A stretch of 64,000 nt of DNA. It comes from Clitoria ternatea (taxonomy: Eukaryota > Streptophyta > Magnoliopsida > Fabales > Fabaceae). A program made the translations under genes and the position numbers. This document shows, piece after piece, positions 12,000 to 23,555 of the stretch (its first letter is position 1; the number at the start of each line of letters is the position of its first letter). Under the pieces are notes generated by a model. The model ran no database searches and had not been told where the DNA came from. It was given only the letters and a program-made list of their open reading frames with translations. Location of the stretch: the NCBI GenBank assembly GCA_037962975.1, contig CM075675.1, forward strand, positions 8,132,001-8,196,000, read 5' to 3'.

Positions 12000-12502
12000 T
12001 CAGTTTAGTCTTCTCCATGTGTTGGGCCACCTTACTTACTAGGAAGAATAATTTTATAAGCATTATCAATGATCTTCTTCAACACTTGAATATGACATCT
12101 CCCCTTAGTTGGAGTTTGGACTTCCTTTGCTTAAGGAAGCTTTCTTTCCTTGTATGAACCCAAACCCAATCACTCAATTCAGAAACAACTTTCTTTCTCC
12201 CTTAGCTTGCTTGGTATAACTCCTTTTTTTTTTAATTTGAGTCTTCACATGCTTATGCAACTTCATCACATAATCAACCTTAGTTTATGCATCCTTATGT
12301 TGAAAAACAAAAGTATTAGGCATAGTCAATAAATCAAGTAGTGTCAAAGGATTAAATCCATAACAACTTCTAATAGTAAACAATTAGTTGTACTATGGAC
12401 AATCCTATTATAAGCAAATTCTATATGAAACATTCTTTCCAAGACTTAAGATTCTTCTTTAAAATAGTCCTAAGCAAAGTGCCTAAAGTCCTATTCACTA
12501 TC
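12000..12502 (-). pseudogene. Ty3/gypsy (chromovirus-type) integrase C-terminal relic
   Basis: On the minus strand pieces of a gypsy pol C-terminus can be read with stops and frame changes: NRTLGTLLRTILKKNLKSWK (from about 12499), then GFNPLTLLDLLTMPNTF (near 12345), then SDWVWVHTRKESFLKQRKSK (near 12160), then VLKKIIDNAYKIILPS (near 12060). These correspond to the end of the integrase core and the GPF/GPY-like module. There are several stops and frameshifts; no LTR is joined to it. Confidence 0.78.
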
Positions 12503-13357
12503 AGGGTTAGCAATAAACCTAACTAATTCGATATAAGTTTAACACTTAATTCACTAATTGACTCGATGAACTTGGTTCATGAACCAAATGAACTAAACTT
12601 GATATAAGAATCAAATTTGTTAACAAAATAAGTTAACTTGAGTTAAGTATAATTTGACTTATTTAGTTCATGAAGTAGCTCGATAAGTAAATAAGCAGAT
12701 AAATATGTATAATTTAAAATAAACTTCTAGCATTTTAATTTTTAAAATATTAAGTTTCTACTGTATCAAGCCTTAGCTTAATAAACTTTTTATTTTAGCC
12801 ATAATTTGGGAAATATAAATTTTCTATTACTTTATTTATTTATTTTTATTTTTGCTTTCAATAAAAAAGAAAATAAAAATTTTGCAAAGTTAAGAAATTT
12901 AGCTTGCGAGTCCATGAGTTAAATTAAATAGTTTGTGAACTTCAAATAAATCAAACTTAAACTAAAAATTTTGATTAATGAAAAACTCAACTCAAGTTTG
13001 ATTTGAATAAATTCTTATTAAATCGAGCTAAGTTGAGGTAAATTCGACTTGATTCAACTCGATTCATTTCTAGTCTAGCCTTGCTTTATCTAAAGATATT
13101 CAATAATTTAATAAAAAAATCCAAGAAACACGGTTGTTCTCATAAAAAGTTACTTTTATCCCAAGAAAATACGTGTGTTCGTCTTAAGTTATTTATAATT
13201 AGAATATGGAAAAAAATAATAATTAAACTATTTATTAATTTGAAAAACTATTTTAAGTAGCTTAAAGAATTGAATATATTTAGAATTAATTTGAAAATCA
13301 ATTATTCACTTTATAAATCATTAATGCACATTTATAAACCTTTAAAATTGTTTATGA
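12503..13357. other. AT-rich intergenic stretch
   Basis: Very AT-rich, with short dispersed words such as AACTCGA/TTGAGT between 12530 and 13080. No coding or mobile-element boundary recognised. Confidence 0.5.
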
Positions 13358-13705
13358 ATGGAGACTGCTGACTTTCCCATTGGAAATAAAACTGTTAGTG
13401 CCTTTGGTTTTATTAATTATCCAAACTTCTTTTATTCGATACTAGTGGCTCGTCTACGATCTTATCCGCTTTCGGTTTCAGGCATAAGAAACATACTCTG
13501 TCGTTATGCACTGAAAATGTCAATGCAAAGAAGTCTAGTCTATTCTATTGCCACGCGTTCATTGTTTCAACGTAAAAGCAAAAGCAAAGGCATAATCAAT
13601 TCTTTATATTCAAATCCATTACCTAGGGAGAGAAAACTTCTTTTCATACAATGGGACAAATTAATTTTAAGTAGAAAAAACAAACTATTTACATTCCATA
13701 AATAA
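13358..13705 (+). other. unrecognised 115-codon open frame
   Basis: An open frame starting METADFPIGNKT and ending NKLFTFHK, in a patch of clearly higher GC than its neighbours. The product would be basic, rich in Ser, Arg and Leu, with no motif I know. There is no evident splice site or homologue; it is a single frame in otherwise stop-dense DNA. It could be an organelle-derived insert, an exon, or chance. I assign no function. Confidence 0.2.
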
Positions 13706-13959
13706 ATAAATAGGATGTGGATATTGAGGTATGTATGTTCATGGATATCCCCTTAATTCACTTTCTATATATATATATTAGTTACAAACCAATCCTCTTT
13801 CAAATTTTATTTTAATGTTTTACTTATTTCCATTTAATTGTAATGTAATCAAATTTTAGGTTTAATGTTTTTAGAAAACTTTGAATAAATTAATAGGATA
13901 CTTTTACTAGTACAAAAGTACGATTTACATCTATGAGTTTACATCAATTTTTAAAAACT

Positions 13960-16600
13960 TATGTAGAATTAGTGTTAGGTTTTTAGCGCGATGTTCTAGG
14001 CATTCAGGAACTCGATGCCCCGTTGAGCTTTTTGTAGAGAGTATGAGACATCAGCCTACCCCATAAATTGTCCTTAGTATGAGAAGATGGTGAGAGTGAG
14101 CTCAATCGATAAGTTAGATGACTTAGTATAAGATACAGATAAATACATGATTACCTAGGATGATAATATTCAATAATGATATTGTCTAGTATAATTAATT
14201 GATGTTTGGTAGTGACATTTAGTGATGACATATTTGGTAATAATATTTGTTTAGTATTAATAGTATTTTATGTTTAGTTGACACTGATAACCTTTATTCG
14301 ATAATAATATTTAATAATAATAATAATAAATAATGTTTAATAATATTTAATTGATAATTTAATTAATATTTATTTTATTAATTTTGAAAAAATATATGTA
14401 TATAAAATGATAATATTTGATTTAATAAAAGTATTTGATTAATATTTATTATTTGTGTGATAAAATATTTAATAATAAAATATTGTCAGATTCTCAAAAT
14501 AACTTCGGGACCTGGTGGTTGGTTGAGTATTGACAATCCAACTAGAGACTAGTAATTCCATAGGGAAACTAATCTAGTTAGAACAAATCCTAAAGTAAAT
14601 CGAGGAAAACATATTCGGATCTATAGGCCCGACTCATACCTTATACACCTCTCATATTTAGTTGTGCAAGCACTTCCAAGTGTCTGATTCTAGTACAGTC
14701 AGTTCTTAAAGATCCGTTTTGATAATCTAAACACTTCTCCTGAAACCTAACTCTAATTTGGATCTCATCAACCACGTTTCTTGGGAAATCACCTAGTTAA
14801 ATTGGAACCCTCGAGTTCGACCCAAACACTTTTAGTGTTTCGAACATAATTTTTGCATAAGATATTGAAATCAAGAAATTCTTGTCTTGGTTTATTCCTT
14901 GTGAAAAACCTAACAATCTCTATTTCTAGCCTTGAAAGCTAATTCGCAACTAATCACCCCGAATTGAGAATCAAGGAATCAAACTCTGAAACCCTATTTG
15001 TTAATCCCGTTAAATCGCGCATAATTTGTTAGAAAATTCATATCTCCTTCATACGATGTCTGATTTGAGCGATCCTAAATTCATAATTCTTGTAACAAAA
15101 TTCTCTCTGGCTTTCATGAAGACTCCAAGAGCCAATTCCCATCCCACAAATTCAGAATCACATAGCTTTTCAAACACAACTCTATCCAGGTTTGGTAAAA
15201 CATGCATAACTCTCTCATATGATGTCGAAACGACTTCATTCTTTTTATATGAACTTGTATCAAAAACTTCTACAACTTTCATGAAGGGCCCAAAATATGA
15301 TTCCTAAAGGATTTTTCCTAGCGATATCATCTTTTTAGTCCTTGAGATTTCTGGAACTCTAGGAGCACCTTTCATTGGTTTAGCCATATCTTGAGCTACT
15401 GATGTCAGATTTGCCTATTCTTTATATCAATTCTAAGAGAAAAGAAATCTCTATAACTTTTGTGTTGGGAGTTTTTTTGAATTCCAATCCCTGAAAAAAT
15501 CATGAATTTATTAAAACTATCCTTAAATCCGATTACCAAAAACCTAAACATATTCGGTTTCCCCCTCCCTAACTTATCAATTTTGACCACCATTTTTTGG
15601 CACCACTGCACCGCGACGCCTCTTTAACACCTCAGCCCCTATGTGTCGCCCTCCAGCTCTTCCATCCACCCTATAAATTCATCATTTTATCACCAAAATT
15701 CCATTCCTTTTTTCCTTACTCTTTCACGGCTACACCATTCCCTTTCTCTTCTTTATTTTTACATCCACCCCACCCCTAAAACAACACCTTTTCCTCTTCC
15801 TCCAACTCCACCAAACCACCACATCACCCTCCACCATCCACCATGACCACCAAACCACCCCATCACCCCTCTTCTACATATTTCCACCACTAATCCCACC
15901 AAAAGCCCACCTTTCCCTCTCGGCCTCCCTTAGTCACTTGCAGACTCCACCTTTAAATCCACCACAAACTGTCACCTTTCGGCCTCCTAGGCAACCATCT
16001 TGAAGGCTGTCACCTCCTCCAGGAGTTGTTACGCCACCCCGTTCTTCAATCCGTGACCACCTCCCTTTGATCGATAAACAATTTCTCGACTTTTCATTTT
16101 CGATTCTTGTCGAATTTTCATTCTCGAACTTAGCCTTCTCCATGCAAGGCAGTCGTGGCACTCTCTCCACCTATCACACCTTGGATGTGAGTTTCGGTAC
16201 AAACCGGGCACGATCAAGACGAAGCGAACGACGACCAGAGCGTCGAAACCTCCTCCCTCTTCAGACAGCCACACGACCATGAGGTAAAGGGGGGATTCTC
16301 CCACTCAAACTCATTTTTGTTAGTTTCTAAATGTCTCTGTACTTTTTGTTTAACCTTCTTGTAAAGTTTCTCAAATTTTGGAGTTTTATGTCTGTGGTTT
16401 CGAGAGTTTCTGCCACTTTTAACAAGCCCCGTCAGCGTTTCTATGAGTTTCTGCCGCCGTCACTAAGTCCAGTACCTTTGTATGTGAGATCCGCCGAAAT
16501 TACGAGAGTTTCGCCACCCTTTTCGAAGGTCTTACCGAGGATCTGCCAAAAACAAAACCGCGCGTTACGGGCTTTCTGCTAAATTATATTTTATTTTAAT
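13960..16600 (-). repeat. probable decayed Tekay-type LTR region
   Basis: CTACAACTTTCATGAAG at about 15274-15290, and a related CTTTCATGAAGACTCC at 15112, are the same words repeated five times in the LTRs of element D (50357-51110), again on the plus strand, spaced about 165 bp. A GC-richer pyrimidine-rich stretch (15560-16300) with CACCGCGACGCC follows, which resembles the body of such LTRs. No termini were identified, so extent and orientation are inferred. Several short open frames here have no protein homology that I recognise. Confidence 0.35.
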
Positions 16601-18860
16601 TTATTTTATTACGCCAATGCCGAAAATAATCACTTACACGACGCTTAATGATTTTTAAAATAAAAATAACGGTAATATTAATTAAAAAGTTATAAAAAGG
16701 GCCAGAATAAAAATAGTAAAATAATAATAAAGGCGACAATAAAAATAATGTGTATTTTGACAAGTTAGGGTTGTTAAAAGTAAATTATTATTTTTGAGTA
16801 TCTAGATATATATATAATTATAGATATATTACATATCAAATTAACTAACAATTAATGGGTTTATTAGTCTTATGAATAAGCAATAAGAATAACAATGATA
16901 AAAATATCTAAAGTAAATAATATTATAAAATGGGTAATAATTTTGAATCAAATTACATTTTATTGGGTTTTACAAGGTCATATACATATATATCCTAGTC
17001 TTAACTTTATGTTTATATTAAACACCAGCAGTACTTTTCTTATAGGATTTTTTTTGGTTAAGTAAGAAAAATAAAAGGCTTAGATATGAGGAAGGTCCAG
17101 GAAGCTTATTAAAATCAAGATTTCCTTATAGAAGTTTATAGATCAATCATCAATAAAGTTATCAAGTTAAGATTTATTTTGTAACTTAAAGATCGTGAGT
17201 TTAATAATTAACTAACTAAAGTATCTTTATATATTCACTAAAAATATCCCTAATTATATTGGTTAAGAAATTGTTATATTATATATTTTTGAATATAAAA
17301 TATTTTTAAATTAGTGTCACTCCCTTAATTTTATTGTTGAACGTGAACCTTATTTATACAAAACCACACAATCAATATTACTTTTTATCACTTTCTCATT
17401 TTATATGGTTTTTATATGGGTAGAATTTCAAGCCACAAATTTTAATAATAAATTTGATGTAGCTGAAGTTGATTGGAGATTAATAATTGATTCACTAGTT
17501 TCTTTGATCTTTCATTTGTGGTTTTAAAATATGATCTAATTCTCTGGATTTGGTGTTAACTTTTGTCGAAGAATGTGGAACAAATAATGCATACCTGGCA
17601 CTGAGTCAGCTTAAATGCTGAGTAGACTTCATTTCAGGATAGGTTATAATTTGTCCAACAAAATGCTGATTTGGTCAAAAATCTAATCATTGCAACTTCG
17701 TTTTTATTCCCCTCTCTATCAGTATACAGGAAAGAAGGGTACCAATGATGCTTATCATATTGTTAATATTTAAACAACTAATGAAAAATATGAAAAGAAT
17801 ATATATATTGTTATCATATTGTTTATGTATGGAAGTTGATTATTGTAAAAAATAAGACTTAATATTCCAAAATGATTTTAAAAAACAGGATTTAAAATAA
17901 TTATAAAATGACCATAGGAAATTTTATTTATCATTTATTTTAATTGATAAAAAATATATATTTAGTATTTTTTATTTTTTTAAATAACTCGTTTCTAATT
18001 TTTGAAGTTACTGCCATTCATAATTTTCTATCGAAGAAAACACATATTAATATTGTTAGAAACAATAGATCTTAAACTTAACCAAAGAATTAATGCTAAA
18101 AAATATACAAGATACATATGTGAAAAAGATTGATTGGGTATTTTATTTATGATTTTCAAAATTTCCAATTATTTGAAAATATCAACTTTGAAAATTAGTA
18201 GTATAGCATAGATATAATTTTACTATGTTGTTGGTGTTTTATATTTTTTTAAACAAGTATGTCACAGTTTTTAATTTTTTTATTTTATTTTGGAATAGAA
18301 CCAATTTTATTTTTTTTATATCAAGCGTTAAATTAGTTGACTCAATTGTAAAATATTTAATACATACATGTTACTTCAATTTTAATTATATTTCAAATAT
18401 TAGCTAAATAAAAGTTTAATAATATATATATGCATACTTTTTGTTTAGTTAAATTTAACTACCTTTTCATTTTCATTTTATAGTGATATTTATACATTTA
18501 TGATTAATAACCTAACAATTTTATGTATAATATAGTAAATATATATGGCTTTCTCCACTTACTCATGAGTATCTCTTTATTCAAATGCACCGCTTAAAGT
18601 GTAATTGCAATAGTGTACACACATATAAAAATTTTTAGGTATCAGGAATCACTGAGTAGATAACGAAAGAACAATTATATCATTTTTGGGTCTAAAATGG
18701 AAGATAATGGTTGCATTATAACTTTTGAAATAAGTATTTGTGCTCTATTTAAAAGAGATGAACAAGAAACTTCTTCTTGAAATGACTGTTAGAGGTTTAT
18801 TATAAGGGTAAGATAAGACCAGGTGAGATGCTTTTCAGTTATTAGTAAAAAAATTAGTTC

Positions 18861-18920
<60 letters not shown>

Positions 18921-20556
18921 GTCAATCATTTAATTTCTTGATTGATATTACTCTCCCAAAAATGTACCTTTTTCTTTGATATGCTCATGGTATTTGTTTT
19001 TGTTTTTTCTTTTTTTTTTGGTAGATTTTTTTTTTCTATTCTTATTTAATATGCAATGCATGTGGGCTTGGAGTGAAAACTTTCTGCAGTTTCGTTTCTT
19101 CTCTTATTTTGCTAGGACTCTCTTCTCTTATTCATTGTGTTGTGTATTTAGCACTTAGCTCAGCGAAAAATATTAAAGCTTACACAGTGTACATTCTTTT
19201 GGCCGACGGCAGAAAACAAGAGATGATGTGGATTTGTCTTCCTTTGACATTTGAAAAGCCAAGATCCAAATAACTCCATTTGGCAAAACCTTCTATGATC
19301 TGTCAACTTCTGTCTCATTTTTGGGTATACATAAAGGGAGTTAGGCCCCTTTTGTTAGTTATGTTCAGTTCAGTTCAGCGTCATATTAATTATTTGCTTT
19401 AACATTGCAAAATAGTAATATGAATATGTTTCCGTTTACAAGTGCATAACAAGACTGTATGACAAAGTGCAGGGTTTGAAGTTGGGCTAGATATGAAGTA
19501 TGTGATGGCTCAATTGTGGTACTAGCAGTAGCACAAAATGATTAGGGGAGACGGTTGAAAGTAATGGGAACAGATGTTGGTGGAACAAATGAAAACTAGA
19601 TGTAAACGTGCTTGTTGTGTGATAAGACAAACTAAAATGTTTTAATCTTGGTCAGTGGAATAACATGTCACCATTCACCACCTCCTCCCTTCATTATATC
19701 ATCCCTGAGTTTAATTTGTCAGAAAATTGTCTTGTATTTGTTCATATTCTTACTGTGGACTCCATAGTGAATGTACATTGTGATGTTCCTTTGCTTGTCA
19801 CTGTTTAGTCTGTGAACTTGGAAAGCATATGGCTTTACAAAACAAATTTGATGATTCTGACTAAATTGCAGACAAAGAGAAATGCCTAATATATACTGTC
19901 CCCTCTATAGTTTTGCTCATCTCTATATCTGGTATGATATTTGGATTCCCTTCATTACTCAGCATGCGACAGCATATTCCTGTTCCCTTACCACTCTCTT
20001 GGTACACATGCAGCCCATCAACACCCCTTAACCCTTTTCCCTTCAGGCCATTCTTCTTATTTCAAGTATGCATATGTCAGGCCCATCAAATTTCAACTCT
20101 TGAATTCAAACACTCTCTCACACACACACATTGTTTCAAACTCATTTAGATAACAAACCACCTTATGTTATTATCACAAACTTCCTGTTCACAATATTAG
20201 TTATTCTTTTAACAGCACATGGCCCCTATTTAATATGGTCAGGAATCATTTCATTATATTTGGTTGCTTCGGATGAAGTTTCTGCAATGATGCTGCTACA
20301 GTTTCTGTCACCAGATGAAATCTTTGGTTCTGCTGTCTCTACATTAAGCCACAGTTCCCTTTCCTAACAAGTAAAGTTTTGGTTGAAATCATAATGTAAC
20401 TCATTGTCATAAGGACCATAACTTTGGTTCAAATCATTCACTCCATCCTTAGTGATAAAAGAATGTTTCCATGTAATTTCTTGTGAACACCAGGATTTAT
20501 AATTTTGCATAGTTTAAAAAAATAAAGGAAAGAATCAAATCAAAGCATATAGAAAT
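16601..20556. other. AT-rich intergenic region
   Basis: About 4 kb with no recognisable coding exon, LTR or transposon terminus. Contents are homopolymer runs, dispersed AT-rich words and one AT microsatellite (18869-18915). Short open frames near 18.2 and 19.0-20.3 kb are low-complexity or hydrophobic and unsupported. Confidence 0.5.
18869..18915. repeat. (AT)n microsatellite
   Basis: Pure alternating AT for about 47 bases, preceded by an interrupted ATATATAC run. Likely length-variable. Confidence 0.95.
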
Positions 20557-20909
20557 TGTTATGCTGAATCAAGCCTTGATATCTAAAAGAAGAAGAAAAT
20601 CACAATTAAACAAAAGATTACCATTAATTCCAAAACCCATTTACAGCCTCTACGTTATCCTTTGCACAGCTGCAGAGCCCTTTATCCTTCTGTCTTTTTT
20701 TCTTATTTTGTCTCTATTCATAAATGTATTTCATTACTAGGTTCTAGAATTTGCTTATCATTTCTGTTATTTCCTTTTGTCTTCTTTTCCATCATAGGTT
20801 GTATATATATTCCCTATTCTTTATTGATTCAATACGAGAAAAATTTCTTCATCCTTTGTCTCTCAGCATTTCCTTCCTTGCCTTGTGTTTTCTTTTATGG
20901 GATCAGAGC
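20557..20909 (+). repeat. probable 5' LTR remnant and primer-binding site of a copia element
   Basis: TGGGATCAGAGC at 20898-20909 is one base off the plant copia primer site TGGTATCAGAGC (initiator tRNA-Met) and lies 39 bp before a copia gag start. The preceding 340 bp, possibly beginning TGTTATGC at 20557, would be the LTR; its pyrimidine-rich end before the primer site is typical of small copia LTRs. The left end is tentative. Confidence 0.45.
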
Positions 20910-20948
20910 TCCTCATTGGAGCTCTGCTATTTGCTTTCCCCTGTCAAG

Positions 20949-21680
20949 ATGTCAGACTATTCCCACACAAAGACTGTCACCCCACCCTCTGATCCTTGTC
21001 TCGATCCATCTAGTCCTTATCATATCCATCCTAGTGAAAACCCATCCTCAGTCTCTGTCAGCTTAGCTTTGATTGGCAGCAACTACCACTCTTGGTCTGG
21101 CTCCATCAAAATGGCCTTAGTCTCTAAAAACAAGATGGGTTTTTTGAATGGCACAATACCTATCCTAGCTGCGAATAATCCCATTTATCCGTCGTGGGAA
21201 CGTTGTAACACCCTTATCATCTCTTGGCTGTTGAACTCTCTGTCACCACAAATTGCGCAGAGCGTCATTTTTCTTGACCGTGCCATAGACATATGGACGG
21301 ACCTTCGAGAACGATTTTCCCAAAGTGATCTACTCCATATAGCAGAGCTCCAAGAGGAAGTATACGGTCTTTGGCAAGGTTCCCATTCGGTCTCTGATTA
21401 CTTTACAGCGCTGAAATCATTGTGGGAGGAACTCGATAATTTTCGTCCCCTCCCTGTTTGCACCTGCTCCGCAAAAGTTTATCATCAATAAGACTTTATA
21501 ATACGTTTTTTGAAAGGCTTGGATGACCATTTCTCTGTTGTTCGCTCGCGAATACTTCTCATGGATCCTTTGCCGTCTATTAACCGGGTTTTTTCCTTGG
21601 CCACTCAACAGGAGCATCAACATTCTTCATCACCCACCATTGATGAACCAAATGCATTTGAAAGACAAAATGATATTTAA
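20949..21680 (+). pseudogene. truncated Ty1/copia gag relic
   Basis: ATG at 20949 opens a frame with the copia N-terminal and UBN2-type gag pattern: SVSLALIGSNYHSWSGSIKM, then LLNSLSPQIAQSVIFL, IDIWTDLRERFSQSD, and SDYFTALKSLWEELDNFRPL. A TAA at 21489-21491 interrupts, after which the same frame continues (IRFLKGLDDHFSVVRSRILL) to TAA at 21678-21680. No zinc knuckle, protease, integrase, RT or 3' LTR follows. Length is about 244 codons, so only gag is left. Confidence 0.8.
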
Positions 21681-22226
21681 GGGGAATTATATGTCATTAT
21701 GATTATCGACTTCAGCACCCTGAAGAATGGTATATTGAACAAAATTTTTGAACCCCAGTTGGATATGATGGTGGGGGGATGCATGTTCAAAGCTTCACAG
21801 CATTGTGTAGAATATCTTAAGACAGAACAGATCAACAACAGAAACAATAATTCTAAATTACAATTATTTTTATTCAATAACAAAGGCACTACAGCACCAC
21901 AAATACAAAACATAAACAGTAGCTGCCTCATTATATTGATCACGTGCCTTTAACATTTCTATCCACCACAGACCACATCGTGTAGCATTTTGCTGACCAA
22001 ATGATCCAAGTTTTTGGGCATAACAAGTTTATTAGTTAAAAAGAGAAAGTGAAAGGAATATCGTATTACCAAAGCATTTCTAGAAAAAACATGTCACTCA
22101 AATTCCCATGATCCAAAATAAACCATACGTACAGAATAAACTAGTATATTTTGCCTCTGGTTTATGAACTACATGAGGTTCACGAAATCTGGAAATTTGA
22201 TGAATGCAATTTCAGGGTCTGGTACT
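21681..22226. other. host or intergenic DNA before the hAT/copia insertions
   Basis: Nothing firmly coding. At 22198-22215 a splice-acceptor-like TGATGAATGCAATTTCAG precedes the hAT insertion point (see the possible split exon). Confidence 0.4.
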
Positions 22227-22965
22227 CAGTGTTATTAAAACCGGACCGGTGATCGAACCGGTCTAGGTACTGGGTCAATGGGTTAATGGTCGAACCGGTT
22301 GACTTATTGGTTGAACCGGTTGACTTAGTTTATTTAAAAAATAAAAAATAAAAAATACTATATATATATATATATATTTTAAGTTTTAAGTATTTCATAA
22401 TCCAAATGAAAATACCTAATGAAAGCAAAGTACCAAATTTCATAAAATAATTTTATTCTCCCAAATTAATCACATTTTTAAAATATAGATACATAGATAT
22501 ATTCATTCAATTGAATAATAAAGAGGCGATTTGTAGTTTGACGTTATTTGCTGGAGAAATGAGAAAAGAAAAGTTTACTTTGCTCTGCTGAATCCTAATT
22601 GCCTTTCGTGAAATAAGTTGATAATATAAAAAGAAATAGAAAAGAAAGATTAAAAATTGATAAAAAGAAAGAAAGTTGAAGTGCACCTGCTGTAGCACGT
22701 GAAATAGGCATTGATTTTTCAATTTTTTAATTAAGCATTGCGAATTGCACAAACAGTCATTTATATGCTATATAAATAAAAAATTAAAAATTAAAAATTT
22801 ATTAGACCGGTTCAACCACCGGGTCACCGGTTTTTTAGAAAACCGGCCGGTTCAACCCGGGTCACACCGGGTCAACTACATTTCCGATCTGATTGAGGGT
22901 TCGGACCGGTTGGGTCACCGGTTACCGGTCCGACCGGCCGGTCCGAACCGGTTTTTTTAACACTG
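22227..22965. mobile_element. non-autonomous hAT-type element (ACCGG family), copy 2
   Basis: 739 bp. Terminal inverted repeats CAGTGTTATTAAAACCGG and, at the right end, CCGGTTTTTTTAACACTG. Flanked by CTGGTACT (22219-22226) and CTGGTACC (22966-22973), an 8-bp duplication with one mismatch, the hAT signature. Subterminal arms are packed with ACCGGT/AACCGG/GACCGG words in both orientations, which would fold into strong hairpins. The AT-rich middle has no transposase. Same family as 4291-5914. Confidence 0.85.
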
Positions 22966-22979
22966 CTGGTACCTATAGG

Positions 22980-23429
22980 TGTTGTTGTGGGAAGTCCCAC
23001 ATTGGAAACTTAGAAAGGAGGGGGGACCTTCCTAGCTTATATAAGGAAACCCCCTCCTTTAGTTTTAAAATATCCCACCAAGAGCCTAATTAATTATAAG
23101 GGCTTTTGTGTATTCTTTTTTTTTCCCTTTGTAATATTTCTAGAGTGAAATATTAATTGAGTGGTGTCCGAGGACGTAGGCAAAATTAGTCGAACCTTGT
23201 TAAATTCTGGTGTTTTTTATTGGTTATTTAATAGCTTTATTTTTAGTAGCTGTTATGAATTATTGTGTTATTAATTACATAGAAAATTCTGTCTAAGGAG
23301 ATTGAGTATTAAGTGGGACCGTTTGTGACCCCTCCAGTCTTTCCTGGGAATTAGTAAGTGCAATTTTTAGTACAATTATTTACGCACTACAATTGGAGAT
23401 GGGTGGAATATTATTTCAGTTCCACAACA
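22980..23429 (+). repeat. copia 5' LTR
   Basis: 450 bp, TG...CA ends. Contains the palindromic TGGGAAGTCCCACATTGG near the start and TATATAA at 23038-23044. Confidence 0.95.
23038..23044 (+). promoter_or_regulatory. TATA box in the copia 5' LTR
   Basis: TATATAA in AGCTTATATAAGGAAA, about 58 bp into the LTR. The same box is kept at 29010-29016 in the 3' LTR. The placement suggests the U3/R promoter, though the transcription start is not shown. Confidence 0.55.
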
Positions 23430-23431
23430 AT

Positions 23432-23443
23432 TGGTATCAGAGC
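23432..23443 (+). other. copia primer-binding site (initiator tRNA-Met)
   Basis: TGGTATCAGAGC, two bases after the 5' LTR: the classic plant copia site complementary to the 3' end of initiator tRNA-Met, used to prime minus-strand DNA synthesis. Confidence 0.95.
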
Positions 23444-23555
23444 CAATTGGTTTCGAAGTATGCTCTGTGATTGCAGTATAGACTGATCTGTCACATTAGA
23501 AAAGATTCCATTAGGCTTCAGGCGTTCCGCATATTGATAGCTATTAATTACCAGA

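Noticed and set aside
15597..16304. Several overlapping frames of 60-91 codons on both strands
   Set aside because: Produced by a Pro/Ser/His-rich pyrimidine tract; no homology, and the region looks like a decayed LTR.
18225..19273. Short hydrophobic frames
   Set aside because: Phe/Leu-rich translations of poly-T sequence; no start context or homology.
20662..21066. 134-codon frame overlapping the copia LTR and gag start
   Set aside because: A low-complexity hydrophobic product read from the pyrimidine-rich LTR; the real gag is in another frame from 20949.
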